DNA of 64,000 bases from Hofstenia miamia (Eukaryota; Xenacoelomorpha; Acoela; Hofsteniidae). Under the pieces are notes generated by a model. It worked only from the letters and a program-made list of their open reading frames with translations. It was not told the origin of the DNA and did no database searches. Of this stretch, positions 38,067 through 48,833 are shown piece after piece. Made by a program: the position numbers and the translations under genes. The first letter of the stretch is position 1. Each line of letters starts with the position of its first letter. Location: contig CABFPE010000280.1 in NCBI GenBank assembly GCA_900660155.1, forward strand, positions 742,703-806,702, read 5' to 3'.

Positions 38067-38643
38067 TCAGTACTGCATTTTAAAAACAAATGTTTCTTCT
38101 CTTACTAAATTGTGTACAGACAATACACCAAATTTACTGATTTGAACATGTACATCATGTTCACAAACTACTGCAAATCTTATTGTTTTTGGAGGCCAAG
38201 CTTCTTTTGGTAAAGTAAATAAAGTCCAGTTGCTAGATAAAATCTCACTAGTTCTAAAAACATACTTACCACTAAAATATACAAAGGTATTAATTATGAT
38301 ACACATTATTTTTTAAATGTAAAATATTATAATGATTTTTTGATAAAATACAAATTCCTGAAACTGAAGTGTAATTATATGCATCTCTAACATAAACATA
38401 TCCATTTTTTATTGAAATTTTGTCAAAACCTTTGTCACTATTGGTAGGAAAATCTAAGGTTTGCTCATGGCTTTCAGTTTTAAAAAATAAATTTTTATAA
38501 GTAGTTCCAGAAGTTTCCAAAGTTTTTTTCAATTTAAATAACCATATTTTTAAAGAGAATTGTGAAATTCCATGAGCCGTTGTAAAACCATGTTCACAAT
38601 TCTCTGCAAAGGTTTTTACCTTCAATACTTGGAAATAATTCAA
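38067..38643 (-). pseudogene. Polinton-internal gene remnant, unidentified
   Basis: Two neighbouring minus-strand pieces lie between the protease remnant and the left end repeat. They could be a virion surface or accessory gene by position only; no family is recognised. It is broken. Confidence 0.4.
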
Positions 38644-38949
38644 TATTCTTTTGGTAACTGTCTTGTAAATTTGAATAGAAATTCATAGACTCAATACTAC
38701 AAAATTAAGTGTTGGATTGCTTACTAATTTGCAAAATCTTGCTTTCATTGTTTGCAAGTATTTTTTCTACATGCTTTTTCTTCTTTTGTTGGTTTATAGT
38801 CTCTCTTCTCTGTTTACAATCATGAACATTTATAATTTTCCTGTTGCATATATTTAAATTTCTATTATAAAGATTATACCCTGATATATCTAACTTATTC
38901 TCAATTTGATTTAATTTATATCATTAAATCTTGATGTCTGTTTCTATGT

Positions 38950-39450
38950 TATTACAATAACCCATTTGATAAGAATGTGTAACTTCAAGTATTTAGCTAT
39001 TATTGAATCCCATTTATATAAGTAAGAGTAAAATTAATTTCCTGACTAGAAAATAGTTCTTAATATAATCTTCAATTTTTATATCTGCGGCACTTTCTTT
39101 TGTAAAGATCATTAAGTATTGCGAAATAATCTCTTCCATTACATCTTTCATATATAAACCAAATACAATAATATCCTCATAATACACTTGAACTTTCTTG
39201 ATACTGTGAACTGTTGTACACTATATTGTCCTTAACATCTTTAAATATTGAAAAAATGCTTTGAAATGGAGATAGGCCAAAACTATCAAAGTATACAAAT
39301 TTGCCAGAGTTAAATTCCTTAAACTAATAAAATGCTATCTAATGTGTGCTGGTATTTGAAGAATAGTCTAAATTACAAACATAAAATCTAAAACCCAGAT
39401 TTTTTAAAGTATATCTGGAAAAGATTCCCTTAAAGGTTTTAATATTCTTC
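38950..39450 (-). pseudogene. Polinton cysteine protease (adenain-type) remnant
   Basis: Minus-strand sequence carries the family's YFDSFGL block (about 39270) and a GYYCIWF-type block with the catalytic-cysteine neighbourhood (about 39150), in the right order and spacing. In Polintons this enzyme matures virion proteins. It is broken. Confidence 0.7.
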
Positions 39451-39529
39451 ATAAATTGTAAAATATGTAATTTGAAAGGGCATTACTGAAAAAAGAAACA
39501 AAATTTAAATCTACTACTTTTTTACACTC

Positions 39530-39920
39530 ATTCTTTTTCCTTTAGGTGGATTTATACACATACATTCCCCTTATGTGTATTTAATTGCTTGTTTTAAACC
39601 TTTTCTGAAAACTTTATTGAAAGAATTTCGTTCTAAGGCTCCCATGGCACCAGTAACTAATGGCGTTATTGCATACTTTTTTTCATTGTATTAAGTTGTG
39701 TTGTAAAAATTTTAATATCATAAGCTTTATTTATTTTCTTAACTTTTTCTAACTGGTTAATTTGTCTTTCTGTTAAAAGAAATGAAAAGAAAGTTCCTTG
39801 GCTAGTATTACTAACCCTTAAAGTTAAAGAACTTGAATTTTTAATACTTTTTTCAATTAATTTAATTGACCATTAGTTAAGTATAAGTTATACTTCTTAT
39901 ATTCTGTCATTTGCATATGG
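39530..39920 (-). pseudogene. Polinton small repeat-and-hydrophobic protein remnant
   Basis: The sequence has the LLTERQINQLEK and IKIFTTQL type repeats, followed by a hydrophobic segment. This resembles a short protein common in Polintons and thought to be a minor virion component. It is broken. Confidence 0.55.
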
Positions 39921-39949
39921 AGGAAAAAGAAATTCTTTTTTAATAAAAT

Positions 39950-40472
39950 GTTAAAGTAGTTCAATTTGATGTTGTATTCACAGATAATACATGATCAATG
40001 CATAGAACTTAAATGTATCTGCAGCAGCACCTTGTAAAGTATATCTAAATCTAATTTCATTGATAGCATTTTGAGGTGTATCTTTTTGTTTAGATAAATC
40101 AAATATAATTATTCCAAATTTCTCTTTAAAATCAGAAGGTTTAATAAATGTGCCTGTTGAAAAGTCATTGACACCGTCATTATATCAAAAACATCTGGAT
40201 AATGTCTTGGAAACTCAATAATTGGATGAATTTCCACTTGTGGATAGAAATTATCAGTTCCTAATTCTAACTGACATGAAGAAAATTCTGTAGAATTAAA
40301 GGTATCAATGTCAAGTTCATTCTTACCTAGATCATTAATTTTATCTTCAGTGATGGTATAGATGAAAACATATCTACATATGTTTTTGTATTGAATTACT
40401 TATTCTAAATATGCCTGATTGTTGATTTAATGGACTATATTCATCTAAGGAGTTTTTTTTATATGCACCCAT
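39950..40472 (-). pseudogene. Polinton penton-like (minor capsid) remnant
   Basis: Starts with a MGAYKKN-type beginning near 40472 and runs to about 39960, roughly 170 codons, beside the major capsid gene. Position and size fit the minor capsid protein; the assignment is by context more than by motif. It is broken. Confidence 0.45.
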
Positions 40473-40499
40473 TTATTATTTATTGTAGCATAAAGACAT

Positions 40500-40725
40500 T
40501 AAATTAATTTTATTTTTTTATTTATTATATTTTCAATTGTATTTGTTCAATATTATTCCAATTGCTAATTTGATGAAATGACAAATTGTGCTATATATTT
40601 TAGTTTGAATTTCTGCTAAATCTAATGTGGTAAAATTAGTAGCAGAAGAGTAAATTTTACCTGCCAATTATTTGTCTATATTTTTCCACAGTATGATTTT
40701 GTTTATTTATACCCATTTCATATTG
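40500..40725 (-). pseudogene. small Polinton gene remnant
   Basis: A MGINKQNHTVEKYRQI beginning near 40722 marks a short gene between the capsid genes. Its function is unknown. Confidence 0.35.
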
Positions 40726-40749
40726 TATAAATAGGTGTGATTATTTCAA

Positions 40750-41852
40750 TTTGCTCTCTTCAATTTATTCTCAGTAAATTCATTTTACTTTTTATATTGA
40801 CTTATATTTTATTAAAAGTATGTGTTTCTAAATTTGTACATGTAGTTAAAGGGCACCCAGATGTAGCACAACTTGGGAGGCATTGTCCCTTTAGCATAGG
40901 TTAAGTGTATGACTAGGGTTTTTGTTATACTGCATTTCACTTTTTACTAAAGTTATCTTTTATTGCTATCACCAAAATTGCATGAGATGAAAGTTGCACT
41001 GAGTTTAAGTTTTTACTTAGCACATAGGTTTCACTCACAGCACCAACGAGTTAGGGCTTCTTTATTCTTTATCTTAATTAGGGCTCTAGTCTTATACAAC
41101 CCTTTATTAAAGGTTATCTGCATAGGGTTGGCTGAGTGTGGTCACTCTTCCCTAACATGATCTCTTGTTTACTTTTAACTCTTATTAGGATAGGGTATAA
41201 TAATAGGAGGAGTTAGTTATTTTGTAGCATCAGTAAATCCATGCATTGACATGAAACCCTCAGATAATAAGGTATTAGAACTGCTCACTGATTTTCATAC
41301 TGATGGCACATTATAAAACTATTCAAATACATCTTTCTTCCCTGAGGATTGAATGCTAATTGTAGGACAAAGAGCCACAATTTAGTGACAACTAGCTTTA
41401 AATTTCTAACCATATTAAATATTACACTGTCATCTTTTGATAATTCAAGATTTCTTGTAGAACAGTTCATTTTGTGCAGTGTTCAAATAAGATTTGGAAT
41501 ACTCAAGAATGTTGTGTAAATGGGCAACTTTTGAAAAATTTGTAAGATTTGTAGTAGAAGTATTATTATATTCCACAAATACTCTGTTAAAAAGTGAATA
41601 AACATCAGTACTAATTATTACATTATCTGCTGCAACAAATCCTGTTTTATCAAGTTTAACTATTTTAAATTTTACATCTATGTAAACATTAAACCAATCA
41701 TAAGGTATTATATCTGTAGAATTATCAACTATAAACTTATAATAGTTTTTATTTTGAATATTATATTCTGCAGGAATTATAATTGAAGTCTGGAGATCAA
41801 ATCTAATGTATTCATATCTTTCTAGAATTGTTGGATTTCTGAAGTCAGTCAT
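40750..41852 (-). pseudogene. Polinton major capsid protein remnant (N-terminal part best preserved)
   Basis: The piece at 41445-41852 has the look of the first jelly roll of Polinton capsid proteins: an early YDWFNVYIDVKFKI block, a VYSLFNRVFVEYN block and a HNILEYSKSY block in canonical order. The rest towards 40750 is poorly preserved and includes AT-poor sequence (about 40860-41270) that does not look like capsid and may be inserted. It is broken. Confidence 0.7.
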
Positions 41853-41953
41853 TTCTAATTAAAGAAAAAAGAAAATCTTTTTTCCTGCATTTGATTGAGT
41901 CAAACTTAAGAAGGAGTGAAATAAATTTCACAACAGTGAACTGTAGTTTTTTC

Positions 41954-44900
41954 AAGGTAGCTTGATAGGCCAAAATAAAAAAAGTGTATTTCATGGTTTT
42001 GCATTTTATAGTATTTTTAGCCATTGTAGTTCAATAGCAGCTCAATATTTTTGCCTTTTAGTGGGTAATTTGAACAGGTTTAATTTTTTCTTGGTTGGTT
42101 ACTATGGTAACAAATGTTGTTTACACATTGTTTTGATGCAAAACGTGTGATTTTTCTGCCCTGGTTTATCTTTGAGCACATTCAAGTAACTTGTAACAAC
42201 TTTAGGCTAAAATGGAACATTTTGCTGTGCAATTACACAATGTTGTTTAGGCAAAAACGTGGAAGAAACAAAAGTCAGTGTTTACAGTGTGTTCATGAAA
42301 TATTCTTAGCAAAACATGCCTCCACTGCAAGTTCACAGTAGATAAATGAAAAACAGAAAAGTTACTGGTAACCAGTACATAAGAAAAAGTAGTTCTTCAA
42401 CCAAAGCTGGGTCTGTGTTGAAAGAAGCAACCAAGAAAAGTGATGTGTCAAGTGGGGATGAAGAGCACATGGTGAGAGGCATGAAGTCCAAAGGCTTCAA
42501 ATTGTTGTCAGCTTTGATGTGCAAACTGAAACCACTGATTCTTCCAAGGAAAGCTCTGAAAATGAAGGTAAAATCCTGTAAGGCTTAAGAATTGTTGACA
42601 TCTCTGTTCTTGCTATTGTATTTGAGTCTTTACCTTGCCCTTCTTGTCAGAATATAGCTCTTTCACTCAAGGAAGATTAAGATTTCAAGATGAGTCTTTC
42701 TTCTCTTAATATTTTAAAGTGCACTGGAGGTAAATGTTCATTTACTCATTAATTTTACACTTCTACTAAAATACAGTATAAACAAGTCTTTGAAGTGAAC
42801 ATGAGATCTGTGTTAGCTATAAGAAATATTGGTGTTGGTTACCAAGGAAGTGAAGTTCACATGTGTCATGAACATGTTGCCACCCATGAATGAGAATGCT
42901 CCCCATGACCATGTGAAAGCTGTGCAATATGCAACTGAATCTGTTGCTAAAGCAAGCATCTCAAAAGCAGCAAATGTTGCAAAGTAGTTTTATGAACCCA
43001 ATGAAGAAGGCTTGTATGACATTGCTGTGTCAAGTGATGGCATGTGGTGAAAGAGAAGTTCTTCATCATCATATGGTGTAGTTACAGCACTTTCCACAGT
43101 CACAGGAAAGGCTCTGGAGTGTGAGGTTATGTCAAAAGAATGCAGGCAGTGTATAAAATGGAGGGGGAAGAGAGATCAGTAGAATTTCTTGAGTGGTGGG
43201 ATGGCCATTAACATGAATGCCATGCAAATTTTGAAGGACTTCAGGATCAATGGATTCCTCTAGGATTCTAAACATATTTCAATGGCCTGTTGAGAGCCAT
43301 GTTATGTGGAGTTCCTTGGAGGTGGTGACAGTAAAGCACACAAGCTTTTAATACAAGAAGCTGTCTATGGAGAAGTTGATGGCAAAAAACTTGAATGTGT
43401 GGGCCATGTACAGAAGCATTTGGGTTCATGCCTACATTCACTCAAAAAGGGACTGGGCAAAACTCCTTTAGCTGACAGCAAACATATTGATGTAGCAAGG
43501 AAAATAACAGACAAAAGAATAGATAAACTTCAAGTTTATTTTGGAAAGGCCATCAGGCAGAATACCCATGGCATAAAATCAATGCAGAATGCAGTGATGC
43601 CCATTTGGCATCACAGCAGATCTACAGAAGAAAACCCTGATCATGACCTGTGTTCAGGAGAAGACTCCTGATGTGGGTTTCAAAGAGACCCATAAAAAGG
43701 CTGAGGAAAATGCAATCTCGCCAACATTTGAAGCTCTTAGTGAGGAGAGTCTTCTATTAAAGTGCACACATTTTGGAACACAAAACCAAAATAAGAGTGT
43801 CAATGAGCTGATTTGGCAGCATGCTATAAAAGGGACTCACTCAAGTCTGCTAACTGTTGAGACTGCAACCTTTTTAGGAGTAGCTCATTTTAATGATGGT
43901 TCAGCATGCATTATTTCAGTACTAAAACACCTTGGAATTGTGCTTGGTGTCCACTGCAAAAGAAGTTGCACAAAGCTAGATAGTGATAGAATTTGTCATT
44001 CATGAAGAAAGAATGGGGAGCTGGCCAAGAAATGGTGACAGAAAATTGAAAATGGAAAAAAACTTTTACAGACACCTTAGAAGCAAATGAGGGACCCTCC
44101 TATGTGGCTGGGGCCTTTTAAAGGACTAAAAATCCATATCCTAGTAGTAATTAAGTGTATCAAATTTAAGTCTTATTTTTTAAAATATGCAAATTTTCAT
44201 GATTTTGAACACTAGGAACATTGTTTTGAAAAAAGTATTTAAGGTAATTGTGTGAAACTTTAAGAGAACTTATAACACAGTCAAAGGTGTGAAATCACCC
44301 ATTTTCGTGTTGATCTAACCCTTGTTGCAGGAGTTATTAGCAATGAAATTTGGGTGAACCATGGCAATATTTTCCATATTTCAGTAGTTTGCCATAACTT
44401 GTAACATATTGAAGGTTTTTACATAAAAGTGGCTCATTTCACAGGCAACAATATTATACACAAGCTTACAAAATCTGGACTTTATGCTCTGTTTTCCAGG
44501 TGAAATATACAGTTCCTAAAATACCTTATTTTCAATGGTTCAGAAATGGGTGTGACCACCTTTTGTGGTGTGGCTCCTTAGGATTCATCTAAAACTTCAG
44601 AACTGTAACTAGATTTGTTATTTAAATGTTAATATTGAGAATATTGTAGCATATTTTTGGCGATTATAACTCATTTGTATTACTGATGGTCAATATGAGA
44701 GATTTCAGTGCTATTTTATTACATTATAATCTGTGGGCTTTATGCTTATTTCTAATTGGTCACTAGCTTTGGAGTTATCCATTAGTGCATGCTTTATTTA
44801 ATTCGAATTGTTAAATTGATGCTTGATTTGTCTGCCTAACACTTTTTGTTTGCTGTAAATATTTTTCTTTGTTGTAAGTGTTAGATCTGATACTGTCAAA

Positions 44901-45517
44901 AATTAATTTAAGTTTTGATTATTGAATGATCAGTTATATTGTTTTTAATTAGATATTTCCCAAACCACTGATTCACTAAACTTTTAGATATAATATATTT
45001 TCCCAAATTAGCCCTTATTTTTTTGGTCATCTTAATTTGGTTTTCCTATTATTTATATTAATGTTTAACATGTATAGCAGTTAAATATAGGGCATTGCTT
45101 TGGGTACAGCAATGCTATTGGTAATTGCAACTAACTGTACCCTAAGAGATAAAGTAGGTTTTAGGGGAGCAAGGGTTTTGATATGCATGTATGATAACAA
45201 GAAATTGTGGCCTTTCAACTTTCAATAAGCTGAGCATAGTGATTAGGTTTTCTTAGTTTTGTACTGGCCACAGGCCATCTCAACTATTAGAAGAATTACA
45301 ATGATCTTTCTTCTCTGGGTTGTTGTTGGAGCATACAATTACTTCTATGTTACTTTGCTACACTGCAAGTAAGAAAAAATTACAATTTATTATTCATTTG
45401 TTATTTGTTTATAATGTTCCAATGTGGAAGGAAGTCCCTAGGAGAGAACATTCTACAATACAATTAACCATGAAAATGTTGCAAAAATGGCCATTTTCAG
45501 CCTATCAGGCCACCTTA
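41954..45517 (+). mobile_element. Mutator-like element (MULE) inserted in the Polinton
   Basis: Imperfect inverted ends: left AAGGTAGCTTGATAGGCC, right (reverse complement) AAGGTGGCCTGATAGGCT, with weaker similarity for about 75 bp (both have TTTCATGGTT). It encloses a decayed Mutator-type transposase on the plus strand. The expected 9-bp target duplication is not clear. It lies in the Polinton interval between the capsid gene and the next structural gene. Confidence 0.78.
42240..44010 (+). pseudogene. Mutator-like transposase, decayed
   Basis: Pieces in order along the plus strand: a basic N-terminal part (42346-42588), a LYDIAVSSDGMW block with the first catalytic aspartate region (about 43010-43050), and GGGDSKAHKLL then KLECVGHVQKHLGS (43306-43671). 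C-terminal parts SLLLKCTHFGTQNQNKSVNE and VAHFNDG follow (43643-44005). These match the 'Mutator-like transposase' family common in arthropods and cnidarians. There are several stops and at least two frame changes (for example near 43650), so it is inactive. Confidence 0.85.
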
Positions 45518-45849
45518 ACATAGTCTTTATCTCAAGGAAGTGAAATTAATTTCACAATAGTTTTAAAATTCTTGTCCTATATTACCAAACTCCTAAGTCC
45601 ACTCTTAGAAAACTTTTTTAATAACATTTATATCTCCAATTCCTTTTATTCATTTGGAGTTTCTAAGCAAATTCAATAATTTTAGGTTTATTTGTTACTT
45701 TCAGTGTTTCTAATGTTTTATTATTGCTTGTTACCTATGAGTTATTCAATTTAGTTTCCCTTAAATAGTTTTCATAAGTTTTCTAAGATCTAGTCATGTC
45801 TATATAAGGAAAAAAGACTTTCTTCTTCTGCATTCTGCAATTTTAGTGA

Positions 45850-46600
45850 AATTAAAATGAAAAATAATTTATTTGATTAAAAATAATTTTACCTTATTAA
45901 GAATACTAAGTGAACATGATTATCATTTATGTTATTAATTTGATTTTGATAAAAAGTTTGCACAAGTGTTGTTTTAATTAATGGATAACTTGATATTAAA
46001 TCATTTGTAGGAAAATTAAATGCTATTTCACTAGAATTTCCATTGTATATGCTATTACTTATCAGAGAACAATGAATTAAAATGTTATCATTTCCTTTTG
46101 TAATGTTAGGAACATGATTTTAAACTGTAGTCTTTTTTATTTAAGAACTTAAAACCTAGTAGATCACCAAATTCTTTATCAAATTTTAAACACATTTTAA
46201 GCTCAAATGAAACATATACCTTATAAATGTTCTTATTGAAAATGATTTCAAAATGCTTACCTGTGTTTGGTATGGGTCTGGCAATTTTGTTGTTTAGATA
46301 ATGCTGAGATATCTTTGTACTGATAAATACCATCAGGAAATGTAACTGGTGTCCAAGTAATAGCTTCATCATGGGAATATTTAATTTTGTTGTTTTTATA
46401 CTCCTCAGAAATGTTGTACCAAGAGTATGACAAATTTATTTGATCTAGGCAAATGTAATATGGTTGTGTGTGTAATCTTCTGGGATTTACAAATTTTACT
46501 GTGAAATCAGAAGTTTTAACTATAACATTTTCATAATTTGAATTTAAAAATAGAAGAATTTCATTTATAGCTACTAGATAAGTAACATTCTGTAGAGGGG
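45850..46600 (-). pseudogene. Polinton structural-type protein remnant
   Basis: Contains an ILIHCSLISNSI-type block (about 46040) and an IYKVYVSFELK block (about 46220). This pattern recurs in an uncharacterised virion-gene neighbour of the Polinton capsid. It is broken. Confidence 0.45.
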
Positions 46601-47525
46601 GAGAACAAAATTCTCTTTATCCTTAAGAAAATTAATTTTGTAATTTATTGTAAAACTTCTTAACATTTTCTTTAGTAATAACTTTTAATCTTACTAATTA
46701 ATCAATTAACTAAACAATTTTCACTATAAATTTGAGCACTGTCATTCCCAGCATTCTTAGAAGAAGTAAGTAATTGTAAATGATCCATTAATTGTGAAGG
46801 ATCATTGTAGTAATAGTAATTATCTTTTTAACTTTTCAATTTTTTAGATTACCCGTAACTCCAGCAAGTTTTGCAAGATTCCTAAATATTCTCTTAGATT
46901 TTTCAGTGTATTAATCTTATTTTTTATTATATCTCTTTTATAAAAGAGCTAAAAGGATTGATCAATTGGTTCAGAAATAATTGGTTTTTCATAAGGCATG
47001 CTGTTTTTATTTACATAGTAAGCTTCTAGAATATATTCTCTATATAATTTATCAATATCTATAAATGCAAGTCCAAACATGTTGTCATAAAGTTTAAGTG
47101 GGAAGACTTTCCCCCATGGGAAACTTTGCTTCCATTTTTCTTTAGTCCTTGTCCTTCTGTAAATTAAATAACACTATTAACAAAATTCTTATATTTTTGA
47201 AGCTGTTCTTCATCATATATTTTAATGATTGGTCAAAATTATCTGGATTATTCTTCTTTTGTTTTGTCAAGGCTGCTTTTTCATAGACAGTCCTCTGTAT
47301 GCTCTCTTGTACATGTTTAACAAGTTCTTTTAGTTCATCTTTCCTTTCTGAACTTTGAAGTATGAAGGTAAACCAAATTTTTGTAACAGAATTTCATCAA
47401 AATTAATAATTTGTTGGTTAATATAATCATGCTTTTGCTGCAAAATTTTTTTCTTGCTTACTGACTTCATCTTCAAGATTTACTAGTTTTCTATATTCAT
47501 CATAATCCATTGTTACATAATTACT
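46601..47525 (-). pseudogene. Polinton gene remnant, unidentified
   Basis: Begins near 47510 with MDYDEYRKLVNLEDEVSKQ-type sequence and continues in charged, coiled-coil-like pieces such as KELVKHVQESIQR. No family is assigned. It lies just downstream of the ATPase. Confidence 0.4.
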
Positions 47526-47615
47526 TCCGAAAATCATTTTTGACCCATATCATTTGAAATATCAAACATATTGTCCCTTAATTCTTAAAATAAAGGACAC
47601 TTTTCTGTGTATAAA

Positions 47616-48072
47616 TTAGTTTTTACAAAGTTTCATTAAAGTTTTTGTGTAATGTCTTCTTATCCAAATGTACAAAACAAAAGTCATAATTAGACAAACT
47701 TTCAAAGAGGTCTGGATTAAAGGAATTATCTTTAGCAATTGAGTTTTTGTCATAATTATCAACAGGGGTGTATAAAACCATGTGTGTACAATTTGCCTTA
47801 TTTTCTTTGGAACATTATAATAAGATTGTGAAATATATATTGTTGATTTGTTATTTACCATCTGTGCAAGGATTTGCAATTTTATTCTTGGTTTTTTTGG
47901 AGTATTTACAATGTCATCAAAGATAACTTATTTTCTACCTGTGATTGAAGCAAGGGAACCATGGTTGGTTCCACTAACACCATATTCATTAGTATTTTTT
48001 AGAAATTCTTCAAGTAATAGTTCCAACCATTATAACTTACTTGATTTGATATGCTTTTCATTATTATACAGT
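47616..48072 (-). pseudogene. Polinton packaging ATPase remnant, downstream part
   Basis: Contains an IFDDIVN-type Walker B block (about 47915) followed by NKSTIYISQSYYNVPKKIR, as in the FtsK/HerA-type genome-packaging ATPases of Polintons. The upstream part lies across the LINE at 51803-52010. It is broken. Confidence 0.7.
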
Positions 48073-48084
48073 TTAATTAGATTT
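48073..48084. repeat. LINE target-site duplication (left)
   Basis: TTAATTAGATTT, identical to 51791-51802. Confidence 0.93.
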
Positions 48085-48089
48085 CAGTT

Positions 48090-48827
48090 ATGGCTCCAAT
48101 TTCGCTGTCTGACCTCAAAAATTTGAGCGATGCCCAGTTTGCCTCTGCTGTTAGTGGTCTGAAGAAAGACGCCATCATTTCGTTGTTGCGCCAAGCGGTC
48201 TCTGCTCTCTCTTCCTCGACTCCGTCCTCCAATGATGGCCCTGGCGTCATATCATCCTTATCTGAATCCCTCTCAAAGCTGTCTTCTGATGTTTCCTCGC
48301 TACAATCACAAATGTTCTCTTACAGTGCTGCTGCCTCACGTTCTGTCTCATCTCTCCCCAGTCATCCTGCTCCAAGTCTCACACCCGCGCTTGCTCCTCC
48401 TTCTGCTCTACCGCATCCTCCCAAGCAGTCTATCCCTTCATCAACTAACCGTAATCGTCCTTGTCCAGTTTTTGGTTCTAGTGCTTCCTGCCGTCTCCCT
48501 GCTGTTCCTACTAGTTCACTTCCGCGGCCTCCCCGCAAAGCTCATATCTATGTTGGCCGTTTTGCTGCCTCTGTGTCCACCTCTGATGTTGCTGACCACC
48601 TTCGTTCTTGCTCTCTACAATTTGATGATGTCATTTCCATTCCTCCACGTCCTGACTCTCCATTTGTATCCTTCCATGTTGTCTGCGATCAAGAGTCCCA
48701 TCGTGCACTCATGAATCCTGATGTGTGGTCTGAAGGCGTCTTGATTCGTTATTACCGCCTCTCTGATGATGAGCGCAAATCTTTTGGCCTTCGTCCCCGC
48801 CACCGTAATGCGCCTCGCCGTGACTGA
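48090..48827 (+). CDS. LINE ORF1 protein (245 aa), RNA-binding type
   Basis: Probably binds element RNA as part of the retrotransposition particle. Residues 6-42 look helical (DLKNLSDAQFASAVSG). A serine-rich segment with coiled-coil character (about 53-76) follows, then a Pro/Ser-rich linker (about 85-148). Residues 151-222 have an RRM-like fold signature (HIYVGRFAASVSTSDVADHL...VSFHVV). The C-terminus is basic (RPRHRNAPRRD). The ATG at 48090 is the first in the element. The ORF ends at TGA (48825-48827). ORF2 continues in the very same frame after this stop, with CTA as the next codon. Confidence 0.88.
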   Translation: MAPISLSDLKNLSDAQFASAVSGLKKDAIISLLRQAVSALSSSTPSSNDGPGVISSLSESLSKLSSDVSSLQSQMFSYSAAASRSVSSLPSHPAPSLTPALAPPSALPHPPKQSIPSSTNRNRPCPVFGSSASCRLPAVPTSSLPRPPRKAHIYVGRFAASVSTSDVADHLRSCSLQFDDVISIPPRPDSPFVSFHVVCDQESHRALMNPDVWSEGVLIRYYRLSDDERKSFGLRPRHRNAPRRD

Positions 48828-48833
48828 CTATCT
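48822..48833 (+). promoter_or_regulatory. candidate stop-codon readthrough site GAC TGA CTA TCT
   Basis: ORF1 and ORF2 share a frame (both starts are divisible by 3) and are separated only by this TGA. UGA followed by CUA is an established readthrough-favouring context in animal viruses and genes. No ATG lies in frame between the stop and the ORF2 endonuclease domain. Readthrough here is inference from context. Confidence 0.6.
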
